Below are positions 23,454-35,649 of a stretch of 64,000 nt of DNA, piece after piece. Both the position numbers and the translations under genes were made by a program. The notes under the pieces were generated by a model that had not been told where the DNA came from, ran no database searches, and saw nothing but the letters and a program-made list of their open reading frames with translations. This stretch comes from Isoetes taiwanensis (lineage: Eukaryota; Streptophyta; Lycopodiopsida; Isoetales; Isoetaceae): contig JAJEKV010000798.1 of NCBI GenBank assembly GCA_021234155.1, forward strand, positions 24,806-88,805. The letters run 5' to 3'. Positions within the stretch are counted from its first letter, which is position 1. Each line of letters begins with the position of its first letter.

Positions 23454-23486
<33 letters not shown>
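23454..23486 (+). repeat. Poly(A) run, about 33 bases
   Basis: A pure A run in the leader between the primer binding site and the CENH3-like gene. It may mark the 3' end of a small retroposed sequence; nothing else of such an insert is recognisable. Confidence 0.6.
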
Positions 23487-23488
<2 letters not shown>

Positions 23489-23633
23489 GAATTGGCCAAA
23501 ATAGACTTCCGGGGTGGAATGTGGTGTAAATCCACAATAAATAACCTAGGGACCATTAGAGAATTTTAGGGTTCTAAAATTATAGGGTCAATGTAAATAA
23601 AGGTGGTAGGAATAAATAACGAAGTAAATACCC

Positions 23634-23643
23634 CATATATACC
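23634..23643 (+). promoter_or_regulatory. Possible TATA box of the CENH3-like gene
   Basis: CATATATACC lies about 120 bases before the ATG at 23759, a normal plant distance with a short leader. Confidence 0.4.
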
Positions 23644-23758
23644 CTAATTTGGCCACAATAAATTTTGCCTTGATCTGTTCCTTAAATTCCTTCTGAGTTA
23701 CCTTCTCTCCAAAAAGGAGATCTCTAAGAATTTCCGTCCAACTCCAGAGCAGTTTCAT

Positions 23759-24791
23759 ATGGCACGTACGAAATCCACCGCCAGGAAATACCAAGCTCGT
23801 GAAGGTGTTCGACACGTAAGCATAGGCAAGCAGATTTACCCTGAGAAACATCCAAGAAGCGAGGGCGAAGAATCATCCGACGAACGGAGTTCACAGGAAG
23901 ACGAGACGGTGGTATTAGTAGATTATGCGGAGTCGTCGTCAGAAGAACAGCAGTCAGAATCACAAGAACAAGAAGAATCGCAGCAGGGAGAGGACTCAGA
24001 ATCGCGAAAAAGGAGGGAAGTACGCCGTGGTAAGTTTAAAAAGTAAACACACGCGGGCCACGAGGATTTCGGAAGAACAAGAGGAGTCAATTGCACGGAG
24101 AGACGATCTAAATGCCGCCTTGATAGGTATGGTAACTTTCGAGTCTAGTAATTCGTGATCAAGGACATCGGGGAGCAAAAGCGAGCAAAATCTCCCGAGC
24201 AAGCGATAGCACCGCCACCACCGTATCCGAAATGGCCTACCCATGGGAAATCAGATAAGAAGTGCAGAGCAGGGGAGAGACCATTAAGTCTCCAGAAAGA
24301 TCGGGAATACCGGAGGAAGTTGCAAGATTACCGTGCATATATGGAACAATGGGTTGCCTATAATCATTGGTATAGCACAATCGAAGATTCCCAGATTTGT
24401 AAAAAGGAGGAAGACCTCGAACGGATGTTAGACCCCCCACCTCGGGGAGGAGCCGAAGAAACCCGGCAAAGCATGGGCCAAACTCAAGCACTCCAGGGCC
24501 CTAAGAGAAATTAGGCATTTTCCACAATGCGTAAATCTCTTGATTCGAAGAGCCCCCTTCGAGAGGCTAGTGCGTGAAGTTATGCAGGAATTTACAACCC
24601 AGTATAGGGTTACCCCTATGATGCTCAGGGTTTGCCAAGAAGCAGCTGAGGCGGAGTTGTGTCAGTTGTTTGAGGAGTCAAATCTCTGCGCTATTCACGC
24701 AAAACGAGTCACTGTTATGCCGAAAGACATGAATTTGGCGAAAACGAATACTGGAGGGAAAAGATATTGGGTTATTTTTGACAGTTTCTGA
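23759..24791 (+). pseudogene. Divergent histone H3, CENH3-like (frame disrupted or intron-containing)
   Basis: The start reads MARTKSTARK, the conserved H3 tail start (MARTKQTARK in H3). An acidic, Ser/Glu-rich tail follows to about 24029, ending at a consensus donor G|GTAAGT. The H3 histone fold is at about 24483-24770: ALREIRHF (helix N), [16 protein letters not shown] (helix 1), [22 protein letters not shown] (helix 2 to loop 2, read to 20 residues: [19 protein letters not shown]), [14 protein letters not shown] (helix 3), then a GGKRYW end. EIRHF..xxxNLLI and the aromatic C-terminus resemble plant CENH3 more than canonical H3, although loop 1 has canonical length. Between the two parts a 119-codon frame (24155-24514) looks coding, so either a 1-base shift near 24432-24480 or a 442 base intron (24030-24471, weak acceptor) connects them. 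CENH3 marks centromeric nucleosomes; family assignment is solid, CENH3 subtype is inferred. Confidence 0.65.
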
Positions 24792-26247
24792 GAATCACGA
24801 AATCTTGTCATAATTATTAGTAAATGTGTATGTTCAAACATATTCGTTCTATATGTTTAAACTATGTATTAAACTTTGCTTAGTTTAAACATAGTGAGTG
24901 ATTCCAATATACATAGTCTAATACATAATCTTGTCATAATTATTGTTTAAATAAACTATGTATTCCTAGTGAGTGATTTCCTAAGTATTAAACTATGATT
25001 TTAATCTTGTAGGAGTGATTCCTATTTTTCTTGATTGTTTGCATAAATATTGAATCGAGTAATGCTAGATAAATATTAAATAGTTGTGAACATAAAAGAG
25101 AACGAGTTCATCACATTAATTAATGAAAACTGTCTAAACCAGTATTCCAGTATTTGATATAATGCCAGACCTCTGTTAGCATATAGCCTGTCACATAGTT
25201 ATTCTGTAATTAAACTTGTGTGATAAAATAGCACAGGGCACCACTGAGATGTAATGCATGGTTGACTAAAATGAAGCGTGTTCCCCATCGAACGTTTTCA
25301 CCATCATATGAGAATTTCCAAACCGGAAATAGGACGAAACCGGAAATAGGACGAAACATACCCAAGCCGGAAATAGGACGCTTCTTACCCAAGTGCTAAT
25401 CTTTACTGTAAAAAATAGAGTAGTAGCAGAAGTATAGAGTTGAAGCAGACAGTATAAGCCGAAATATGGCACAGGGCGACGCATGCCGCGCCCTGGCCTC
25501 AACCTAAAACTTCGGGGACCTTTCTGGCGCGGGATCAGTCGCCTCCAGCTGAATGACCCATGTCTTCAAGAAAAGAAAATAGCCATCTGCAAAAATAGAA
25601 GAAGATTCGGCAAAGATCTGCAAATATAGAGTAAGATTCGCCAAGACCTGCAACAATAGAAGGGGATTCAGCGGATTAACAGCAGAGGCGACGCATGCCG
25701 CGCCCAAACCCTCTGCCAAACACTCGCCTGAGCTCCAGGCGCGGGGTGTGTCGCCAGGAGCAGCCGAGTCCACCATTACCTCTGATTTTCTCCTTCTTCT
25801 CTGTTATGACCATGCCCTAAACCTTCTCCGTCCTTCTGTTTCGACCATATACCTTAAACCTTCTCCTTCATTTCTGCTCGACTATACCCTAAACCGTCTC
25901 TTTCAAATTCACCATACCCTTTAGCAGGGCAATGCCCTTTTCTTGCATATAATATAACAGAAGCTTTTCGTTCCTTTTTGACATCAATTTCTTCCTTTGG
26001 CATTATAGGGAATTAATGCCTTCTTTACTATGACTCACGTTTTATTCAACCCTTTATTTTTATTATTTTCCCTTCCACTTCATTACACTATACTCTATTG
26101 GATTCCACATAGGTCTGAACGACCTCCTTTAATCTTTAATGGCACCTTGTGCCAAGCCACTTGTGATTAACCCTAAGAGCCACTCAACATACCCAAACAT
26201 AAACATTGGAAAATTAGGGTTTAGAATGAAACCCTAAATGCCCTTTT
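24792..26247. other. Intergenic with short tandem repeats
   Basis: Holds three copies of a 17 base unit ACCGGAAATAGGACGAA (about 25320-25382), two copies of GCGACGCATGCCGCGCC (about 25478 and 25690) around a loose 33-40 base repeat with AAATAGA and GATTCGGCAAAGATCTGC, and a loose 42 base repeat with ACCCTAAACCTTCTCC (25800-25910). No gene recognised. Confidence 0.55.
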
Positions 26248-26248
26248 G

Positions 26249-26258
26249 AGTATATATA
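26249..26258 (+). promoter_or_regulatory. TATA box of the gene starting at 26358
   Basis: GAGTATATATATCC lies about 100 bases upstream of the start codon. Confidence 0.5.
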
Positions 26259-26357
26259 TCCTTCATCTCCTACTTGAAGCCACAAGGAGCTCACTTAGGC
26301 GATCTTCCATACTCCTCATCCTATTACACCGCTTTTACTCGCACCTTGCATAGTTCC

Positions 26358-26601
26358 ATGGCGCCTAGAGAATTTGTTCAATGGTACTGCAACTCGGAGC
26401 ATATCACGGAAGCACCAATGGACGAGGTATTTCAAGTATTTCAGCATACCTTTGACTTGGATGAGACAATATCTAGGGCACCTTATTATCAAGATATTCT
26501 TGCTCGATACAATCAAGAGCTCCAGAGCCAAGAAGTAAGACTTCAAGGACAAATTGGAATGTGGATCTCTCTGAAAGCTATCACGGCAGCACTGAGCCAT
26601 A
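26358..26601 (+). pseudogene. Unknown gene, first exon, interrupted by a retroposon
   Basis: An ATG in good plant context (CCATGGCGCC) opens about 80 codons beginning MAPREFVQWYCNSEH, preceded by a TATA box at a sensible distance. The frame is cut exactly where the poly(T) of a minus-strand retroposon begins (26602). The protein is hydrophilic with Gln/Glu-rich stretches and has no motif I know. The block at 28480-28913 may be its 3' part. Confidence 0.5.
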
Positions 26602-27860
26602 TTTTTTTTTTTTTTGAGAGCAAGATATTTATATTTTATTAATAATATAATATGTGTAAACACATTTATTTATGGCTCCAAAGCCAAATAGCCTAAACAG
26701 TTCAGCACGATTTTCCCAAAGTGTAGAGAAAAGGCCAAAACACCATAATAACAATCCACCTCAATCACTGACCCCAATATAGCTGAAGATGATACCCCTT
26801 TTTAGCTCCACCACCGAAGATGCAAGGGACATGAGCATAGAAGTAGAAGCTTCATCCCTCGCCTTAACTCGGCCCATACTCTATCTACGCTCAGAGTACT
26901 ACTGGGAGAATAACAATCATTTAGAGAATATATTCTCACCATCTTCCTATGAGCACAGATATAAAGGCCTCCCCCCTAAACGGGGTGGTCCACATCCACC
27001 TCCCTTGCCCATGAAGCTCACTTGGGTTGCATCTCCCCTGTGCTCTACCCACCAATCTAGCAAGCAGCAATGAGAACATGTGGTCCTCCCGTCCAATGTC
27101 TCATGGATTCAGTAATTGCAGTAAAGTGATTTTGTGATGCAGTTTCCTAAAGTCTACACCTCCTTCCAGCTGGGATGGAAGAGGGCTGACATGAAAGAGA
27201 AAACCTCCCTCCAAGTTGCAAGTGCTAAAATCAGTAGCAATCATGGCTAAAACATGAACAAGACCACACTGCCACAAACAACCCAAGCTCTCCACAACCA
27301 CATAGTATCGCTCAAGCTAAAGCCTGCCATGCTTGAGGTGCCTCCTTTGTACACCCTTAAGTAACCCCGAAACATTTCACACAAAGGTGACTGCTCAAGA
27401 ACAAGAAGCTAAATATATCCCAACTCCATTCAACCATCAGATAAGCCCCTGCAATAATAGCGCCCTTGGATGCTAGCTAAATAAATCCAGGTGTCCCTTC
27501 TTTGTCGTACCCACCCCGTATTTAATGTAACCATGACATACCCCAAGCTAAACTTAGTGCAGCCGGTGAACATGGGTAATAGGGACTGCACAAAACTCGC
27601 CATGCTTGCCCCAACTAGATACCAATGCAAGAACACTCTACTTTGAAAGAAAGAATCACATTTCATGTCTAGAATAAAACTCAATAACCGATAGTGCCCA
27701 TACCTTCCCCAAAATGAAAACTTTAATCAGACCCTTGAGTTCCCTGGGCTGCAATGAGTGCAAAGATCCCCGGGATCGGCAATGAGTGCAGCCTTCCCGA
27801 CTACAAAGTGAGTGCAGCCATCTACCACGCTCCAAAGATCTAAACCGGAGAAACTGACTA
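26602..27860 (-). mobile_element. LINE-derived retroposon, about 1.3 kb, minus strand
   Basis: Begins (plus strand) with T14 then GAGAGCAAGATATTTATATTTTATTAATA, the reverse complement of a LINE-type 3' tail. It has the family blocks GGGGTGGTCCACATCCACC (about 26982), CACCTCCTTCCAGCTGGGA (about 27157) and the TGAGTGCAGCC repeats (27745-27820). It lacks coding sequence and matches the split copy at 44330-49580 end to end, so a non-autonomous 1.3 kb family is likely. The 5' (right) boundary is approximate. Confidence 0.7.
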
Positions 27861-28479
27861 GAAATACACATCAAGAAAGAAGAAGGCATACCACTTTGAT
27901 TGAGGTTTATACATGGCTACCTTCCGGGTTAAGTCGCATAAGAAGAAACAAGCAACGTGTTGGATCATAAATCCTGTCTTGAAGATCTTTTCGTAGCAAA
28001 GGCGAAGCCCAAAGAAAGAGCCGTTTACCACAAGATTAGAAGCGATAGCAACCAACTCTCAACTCGCAAGAAAACAACTAATGTGGAAGCGGTGTGGCCT
28101 AGCGGGCCCCTCTTCCGGAAGCAAGGAAGGATGGATCTCGCTTCACGAGATGGGCGTGACGCTGCCGCTTCTAGCCGCTACTTAAACCTAACATTTTTCC
28201 TCCCGGCATCGAAAGCCATATAATGGAAAACAATTAGAAAAAGGACTGAAAGAATGCCCGCATACATGACATGCAAGGTTCAAGGGCACAAATACTTATC
28301 AACACAAGCGACTTTAGCAACCTTTTTGCATTATCGTGCAATAAACAGTGAGGCCGAGAACCGGCGGTCGCGACCCTTGATCTCGCACTATTGAATAACA
28401 TGAGGGCAGATAGGCCATATTTAGAAGAACTGACCTCAAGTCCAACCTTCTAGGGAGGGCCATCAGCGGAACATCGCCA

Positions 28480-28916
28480 GGAAGAAGAGGATTATGAGGA
28501 AGAAGTCTATGACTTCAAAATGAACCAGTTAGCCAAGCGGGTTGGAGAAGTACATCGAGACCCTTTAAGACCTCCCAAGAAAGGCAACAGCTCCCCAGTT
28601 GGAATCACATCTCTTACACCAATTATTATCGAATTCTCTTTTACCTTTTGCAGATGATATCTTACACCTACCGGTCATCGCATTGATCAAGGTCTCCGTT
28701 TGGATGAACTCCGCTATCATCGAGATGCTTATAACGATGACTTCATCGATTATTCGTGAGCAGGAGCTTCCAAGAGAGATAGCTGAAAAGGAGACCTATA
28801 CCACACGTAACATCACCGGCATACAAGCGTATGATTTTATCAAGCATCGGATGCGGCACCAAGATCTTCCGGATGAGGACGAAGTTTCGTGCAATTCAAG
28901 CAAGATTGTTTAAGAG
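28480..28916 (+). pseudogene. Unknown gene fragment with a splice acceptor
   Basis: A frame from about 28480 (EEEDYEEEVYDFKMNQLAKR...) runs to 28674, where CCTTTTGCAG|ATGAT looks like a good 3' splice site. Beyond it, LRLDELRYHRDAYNDDF is open in one frame and QELPREIAEKETYTTRN... to a stop at 28913 in another, suggesting a 1-base shift. It may be the 3' part of the gene starting at 26358. No family recognised. Confidence 0.4.
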
Positions 28917-29399
28917 TGGGGAGCACAGCCAAACCTAAAAGCAAGCCACATCATCATGGGGCCAAACTCGAGGGGCGAGTCACATTAACCTTGATAGTGC
29001 CATATCCATGAAGAAGGATCATGATGACTTGATGGCCATAGAAATCTGGTCGGCAGCCATGAGGAAAGGGTCGGGATCTGCAGCCGGCATGGGGAAAAGT
29101 GTCCTACTATCTTCCTTCACTAAAGGCCAAATAGTAGTTTTTCACAAGCGAGTTTAGCCCACCGAGAGAAGAGGGGGTTTCATTTGCTATCAGCAGCCTC
29201 CTGGCTTTGCGACTTATTCTAAACTTCGCGACAACATTGACCATATAATTCTAACTAGTAATGGTGCCCACCGTTGCTGGGCAAATGTTAGAACATTTGT
29301 GGATGTAAACCTATTCAGGTCAGACTCATTAACCAAGTCCATCATATCTAGGCTTTAAGAGGTTGAAGCATTTGATAACCTTCCTTTTGCTCTTTAAGA

Positions 29400-30410
29400 C
29401 ATCTTTTTCCTCATTTTCTTACTGGCACACTTTTTTTCCTTTCTTATTTTTCTGCGAATGAGAAAAGTGTGCAGTCTCTTTTTTTTTTTCTTTCTTTCCA
29501 AACCCTCTTCTCCTTCTCTTTTTCTTCCTTTTCTCCTTCTCATTTTTCCTTTCCCTTTCCCTTTTTGTTGCTTTTTTCCTTCACTTTTCACCTTTCTCCA
29601 CCCCTTCCCATTTTTCTCATGCTCTTTTTCGGACTTCCTTTTTTTTTTTCTCTTTTCCCTTCCCTTTTCTCATGCCCTTTTTGAGCATTCCCTTTTCCCA
29701 CCTTTTTTTTTTTTTATGTTTTCTTCCTCTCCTCACCTGATTTCTTCTTTTTATCTCATGTCTCTTCTTTCCCATTTTCTTCTTCTTTTTTTTCCAAACA
29801 CCTTTTTCCTTTCCTTCCCCCTTTTTAGCCCTCCTTTTTCTTTTTCCCTTTCCTTCTTTTTCATCATTTCCCCCACCCCTTTCCCTTTTTGAGTGCCCTT
29901 TTACTCTTTCCTTCCCCCCCTTCCTTTTCTTTTCCCTTTCCCTTTTTCCTTTTTCCTTTTCCTTTTTCCTTTTTATTTTTTTCCTTTTTCCTTTCCTTTT
30001 CCCATGTATTTTTCCATTTTTTTTCCACTTTTTTTTGGGCCTTGGGAACCCGAATATTCCCTACCCTCTTCCCCTTTTCCCCATCCCTATTCCTTTTTTT
30101 TTTTTTTTTTTTTCCCTATTTTTTCCTCTTTCCCTTTATATTTTACCCTTTCCCTCACCCCTTTCCCTCTTCTAGTTTTTTTCTATGTGCATAAATTAGG
30201 AACTTTTAATTTCTTTCTTTTTTTTATTCTCCTTTTTTTTTCTAACCCCCTTCTCCCTCCCTTTGCCTTCCCTTTCCCCTTCCCCTTTTTTTCTTTCTCT
30301 TTTTCTTATCAGTTTTTTCCCTTCCTTTTTATCTTTCCCCGCTCTTCCCATTTTTCTACTACTCTTTTTCCATTTTGTTTTCCCCTTCCTCTTCCTTTTC
30401 CTTTGTAGCT
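29400..30410 (-). repeat. Polypyrimidine tract on plus (polypurine on minus), about 1 kb
   Basis: Nearly all T/C on the plus strand with TTTTTCCTTTTCC-type words and a few CATG interruptions. Followed (30412-30545) by two copies of a 66 base unit with GTAGCTATCTTGAAAAGTAC. Confidence 0.9.
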
Positions 30411-31525
30411 ATCTTGAAAAGTACTTTGCACCTTTAATTAGGGCTACCTTTAAAAGACAATTTGTTCATTGTGTGTTGCACCTTTGTAGCTATCTTGAAA
30501 AGTACTTTGCACTATTAATTAGAGCTACCTTCAAAAGTACTTAGATAATGCTAATTGTGTGTGCAGTTAAATATTAAACCTGTGTTCATGGCTCTTGCCG
30601 TTTAGAAACGAAACATTGCAAAAGACGAAATGTGGGCTTAATGAATTTTCTTGAATAAAGATGGACTTAATGGATTTTTTTTGAATATATGTAGATGTAT
30701 TGCATGTGTGCCTAATGTAATGCCTAATGTAATATCTGTAGGAAATGAGATTCTGTTTTTAACCATTGACAACAAATATATGATAAGTCACAATTCCAAA
30801 TATTACCTTCCAAGCTGGCTACATTTTTTTTAGTGCTCCGGTGTTAAATTTATAAAAAGACGACTAAGTTCTTGTTTTTTTTAAGCTTTGGAGACATGGC
30901 ATAGAATAATGTAATGGAATTTCAACATTAAATCATGTTCAGGCTGATAACACATCACTTCCTTTTACAATACTTATGGGAACTGCCAATTCTTGGTAAC
31001 CTGGAGACAATAGATCTGTAAAAGTACTTATTCGAGGCCTAATAATCTTCTAGATAATCTTCGGATAGTTCACATCTCAGCTCCTTGCTTCTAAAATTAA
31101 TCGCTTAAAAAGACCTTTGAAGCATCCTCCGCAATAATTGCTTGAAGATCTCGGATCGCGGATCCCTCACTCTTGTTTTCCAAGAACCTGATAGCTCTTC
31201 ATCAAGCTCATTGACAAAATCCAAAAGTGACTTTTTAGGAAATAAGATGGAGCAGCCACATGCGAGAACCAGAAGATAATACATCTAACTCTAAGAAATA
31301 GTATGGATTTGTTGCTACTATCACGGAAGATTGGCCATGATTACCCTTTCATTTTAACTCACCGCAAAGACGCCTCACGATGAATAAATGTAAAATGTGC
31401 TAATGCATTTGCACCGCATGGTGATCCATCTCACCGGAAGTTGAAAACTTATTGAACTACTGTTCTGTTATTCATTTTGAGCAACCTGTAAGTAGAATAG
31501 AAAGAATGAGATAATATGATGTGCA

Positions 31526-33354
31526 CCAAAGGTAGAAAAAGCACAACCCGTGACTATGAATTAAATCAAGCTTCTTTTCATTTACTTCTAGCAATAGGGA
31601 CGCATGCAAGTCACCCTTAATCATTCCACAATTTCTTGTCTAGATCATTTCTTTCTCGCAACTCATGATATATAAAATAAAAGCGCAAAAATGTTTCCCG
31701 CTGACAAAAACGAAGATCCTACTTCCATGTAGAAGTATTAAAGTCCGGTAGAAACGAGGGAAGCAATGAGCTTCTAGGCCTAGCAGTTTACCATTTTTCG
31801 AGCCCTTGCAGGTTTACGCCGTGCAATCCATTGATATTAGGTTATACCGGGGCTTGCATTTTTCTTTTTGATGCACACAACCTATTTATCAGCATAATTT
31901 TCCTTTGTGGAAAAAGTACTATGGCTATTTGAACATTTTGACATACAACCATTAGGCATATCTAAACGGCAAATTCTTATTCGTAGATTTTCGAGTTTTT
32001 CATGTCCGTATGATATTTTATGGATAAGCTGAATGAATGCTCATGTTAATAATTGAATACTTGCGGGGCACCAATGGTCGCTCGTGGATGGAGAGAACAT
32101 GGGTGTATTTCATAGTCCCTGAGACAAATATGTCTTTTTAAAGTTATCTGCAATAAATTTCAAAACTTGTGGACATAATGGATGATTAAGTTCTTCTTCT
32201 TTGGCTTTTTGACCAATATTCTGCATGAAGATTGGGGTGGTGCCAACCAAAGCGTTGTCAAAGGCAATCAATAAGGATCTTGATCTTGTATGGATCTTTG
32301 TGCGCATTGTCATCCATTAATGTCAATGTCTATCAATTAACCGGGCCGGCATTTGCTCGGTGTTGATAGCTGCCGGATGCCGATCCTCCGATGGCAAAAA
32401 ATTATGGACTATAGGTGCCCCATTGTATAAGCAAATGCAAACCATAGAGTGTTTTGTACATTGTACATTTATTTATCTGTTTTTTTTGTTTATGCAAGCA
32501 AATATAGATATGAACAACAAAAAGAGGAAACGTGGAAGTAAAAAGAAGGCAGCTGGTATAAGAACTTACCTCAATATGTAGAAACGTAGGGAAGCAATGA
32601 GCTTCTAGGCCTAGAAACTTGTGTCGGCTTGGAGAATAAATAAACTAACCGAGAAAATGAGAAAAATCAGCGGACCACAGCTTTGATAGCCCAAATTAAA
32701 CCGGTTCTCGCATAACATTCACACCAAGTAGTGAACACCCCAGGCGTTCCCATGATTGTCCTTGAGCTCAAAGCCCTATTGAAGCATGTCTAACATACCT
32801 AAAAACGGAAGCAAATCCGTCGCCTTTACAAATAGGGGGCTTCAAACTGAGCAATGGAGAATTCCTTTCGAATGGGACATGGCTCTTGGCCACAAAAACC
32901 ATTTCCCCTCATTAAATGTATAGATGTGTTCGCCCAAGAGTACAACTTCAACCGCCCATCCGGATCTAATTTAAGGTTATCCATGGAGTAAACCAGCTAT
33001 AGGTTGTGGCAAGAGACGATACCTGTAGGTTCAACCGGGTTGTGTTCTCATTGACAAAACCGTAGTAGCTAAGAAACAATAGCTCTGCGGAGCCCTTAAC
33101 AAACAGAAAAATGCTTCCCATCCGGGTCCAACTCAAGGTAATAAGACCTGTAAAATCTATAGAGGAAAACGTGGTCACAAGCTTCGCCAGCATCGATCAC
33201 TCCCGCCCCATCACCACACACGATTTATACCGCCATCATAGGGAGCCATAGGTAGCGCAGCGGTAGACAGGTCTTCGGGCCGCAGGATTAGGGCTTAGCC
33301 CCTTTTTTTTTTTTTTCCAACGTAACTTCCGACCCTCGGATCTAATTTAACAAT
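31526..33354. repeat. 1.83 kb direct repeat, copy 1, inside the Helitron
   Basis: Starts CAAAGGTAGAAAAAGCACAA and ends with CCAACGTAACTTCC...AACAATTTGAAC; the next copy follows immediately. Frames inside (for example 32110-32313 minus) show no recognised family. Near its end (about 33248) TAGCGCAGCGG fits a polymerase III A box and is followed by a T14 run, but no B box is seen. Confidence 0.8.
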
Positions 33355-33359
33355 TTGAA

Positions 33360-35185
33360 CCAAAGGTAGAAAAAGCACAACCGGTGACTATGAATTAAAT
33401 CAAGCTTTTTTTTCATTTACTTCTAGCAATAGGACGCATGCAAATCACCCTTAATCATTCCACAATTTCTTGTCTAGATCATTTCTTTTCGCAACTCATG
33501 ATATATAAAATAAAGCAAAATGTTCTACGCCGACAAAAACGAAGATCCTACTTCCATGTAGAAGTATTAAAGTCCGTGTAGAAACGAGGGAAGCAATGAG
33601 CTTCTAGGCCCAGCAGGTTTACCATTTTCCGAGCCCTTGCGTTTACGCCAGCAATCCATTGATATTAGGTTATACGGGCTTGCATTTTCTTTTGATGCAC
33701 ACAACCTATTTATCAAGCATAATTTTCCTTTGTGGAAAAAGTACTATGGCTATTTGAACATTTTGACATACAACCATTAGGCATATCTAAACGGCAAATT
33801 CTTATTCAGATTTTTGAGTTTTTTCATGCTCCGTATGATATTTTATGGATAGCTGAATGAATGCTCATGTTAATAATTGAATACTTGCGGTGGCACCAAT
33901 GGTCGCTCGTGGATGGAGAGAACATGGTGTGTATTTCATAGTCTCCGAGACAAATATGTCTTTTTAAAGTTATCCGCAATAAATTTCAAACTTGTGGACA
34001 TAATGGATGATTAAGTTCTTCTTGTCTGGCTTTTTGACCAATATTCTGCATGAAGATTGGGGTGGTGCCAACCGCTAAGCGCTAATCAAAGGCAATCAAT
34101 AAGGATCTTGATCTTGTATGGATCTTTGTCCGCATTGTCATCCATTAATGTCAATGTCTATCAATTAACCGGGCCGGGCATTTGCTCGGTGTTGATAGTG
34201 CGGATGCCGATCCTCCAAATGGCAAAAAATTATGGACTATAGGTGCCCCATTGTATAAGCAAATGCAAACCATAGAGTGTTTTGTACATTGTACATTTAT
34301 TTATCTCTTTTTTTTTTTGTTTATGCAAGAAATATAGATATGAACAACAAAAGAGGAAACGGGGAACGTAAAAAGAAGGCAATTTGGTATAAGAACTTAC
34401 CTCAATATGTAGAAACGTGGGAAGCAATGAGCTTCTAGGCCTAGAAACTTGTGTCGGTTGGAGAATAAATAAACTAACCCGAGAAAAATGAGAAAAATCA
34501 GCAGACACGCCTTTGATAGCCTAGCTAAACCGGTTCTCGCATAACATTCACACCAAGTAGTGAACACCGCTGTTCCCATGATTGTCCTTGAGCTCCGAAG
34601 CCTATTGAAGCATGTCTAACATACCTAAAAAACGGAAGCAAATGGGTCGCTTTTACAAATAGGGGCTTTCAAACCGAGCAATGGAGAATTCCTTTCGAAT
34701 GGGACATGGCTCTTGGCCAGCAAAAAACCATTTCCCCTCATTAAATGTATAGATGTGTTCATCCAAGAGTACAACTTCAACCGTCCATCCGGATCTAATT
34801 TAAGGTTATCCATGGAGTAACCAGCTATAGGTTGTGGCAAGAGACGATAACACAAGAGGTTCAACCGTTGTGCTCTCATTGACAAACTGTAGTAGCCAAG
34901 AAACAATAGCTCATGGAGCCCTTAACAAAACGTAAAACGCCTCCCATCGGGTCCAACTCAAGGTAATAAGACCTCCGTGAAATCTATAGAGGAAAACGTG
35001 GTCACAAGCTCGCCAGCATCGATCACTCCTGCCCTATCACCACCACGTACGTATACCGCCATGCGTGGGAGCCATAGGTAGCGCAGCGTAGACAGGTCTT
35101 CGCCAAGCAGGGATGGGGCTTAGCCCCTTTTTTTTTTTTTCCAACGTAACTTCCAAATTTCGGATCTACGCCCGAACAATTTGAA
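33360..35185. repeat. 1.83 kb direct repeat, copy 2
   Basis: Same order of sequence as copy 1 along its whole length, differing mainly by 1-4 base indels rather than substitutions. Confidence 0.8.
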
Positions 35186-35649
35186 CCGTTTGATTTAGGG
35201 TGGGTCCAACACTTACACAATAACATTATAATATAAGATTAGGAGATCTGCGGGCCTTGCATTACCTTGATTTTGCTCGGGGATACCTTCGAGATGGACC
35301 CTTAGCGGTAATGGCCGCGACGGACATGACTTGCCCCGAAAAGGTAGCTCCAAAGACTTGAAGGACACTCGACATGGAACATGTTATTTAAACGCGTCGG
35401 CCATGGCCTCAAACTCAAGGACATTAAGGAGCACTTCAAACCCAAACGTCGGCGCCCAGCACTAGAGCCCAAGACCTTTAATTTAGATATATCTTAAAAT
35501 AGTATTCTTTGAACTCAAATTTTGAGATCAAATATGTAATTTTCTTGTTGTGAATATAAGTGTTTTGCTATAAGTTCTTCATCGAGTAAGATAAATACCA
35601 TAGCAATAACATCTTAGTAACCATAGTACATAACAGACATCCTTGATTA

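Larger units (their letters stand above)
29255..35238 (-). mobile_element. 6 kb Helitron, minus strand, with polypurine tract
   Basis: On the minus strand the element starts TCTTATATTATAATGTT at 35238 and ends in CTAG at 29258-29255 after a hairpin (plus-strand arms GCCCACC 29266-29272 and GCTGGGC 29276-29282, one mismatch). The plus flanks are A (29254) and T (35239), the Helitron A|T rule. Its purine-rich strand is the sense strand. The interior holds the tract at 29400-30410 next to the 3' end and a 1.83 kb direct duplication. No Rep/helicase gene seen. It lies between the LTR pair. Confidence 0.75.

Noticed and set aside
33240-33320. tRNA-derived SINE, from TAGCGCAGCGG plus T14 (also about 35075)
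   Set aside because: Matches an A box, but no B box or cloverleaf follows; too weak to annotate as an RNA gene.
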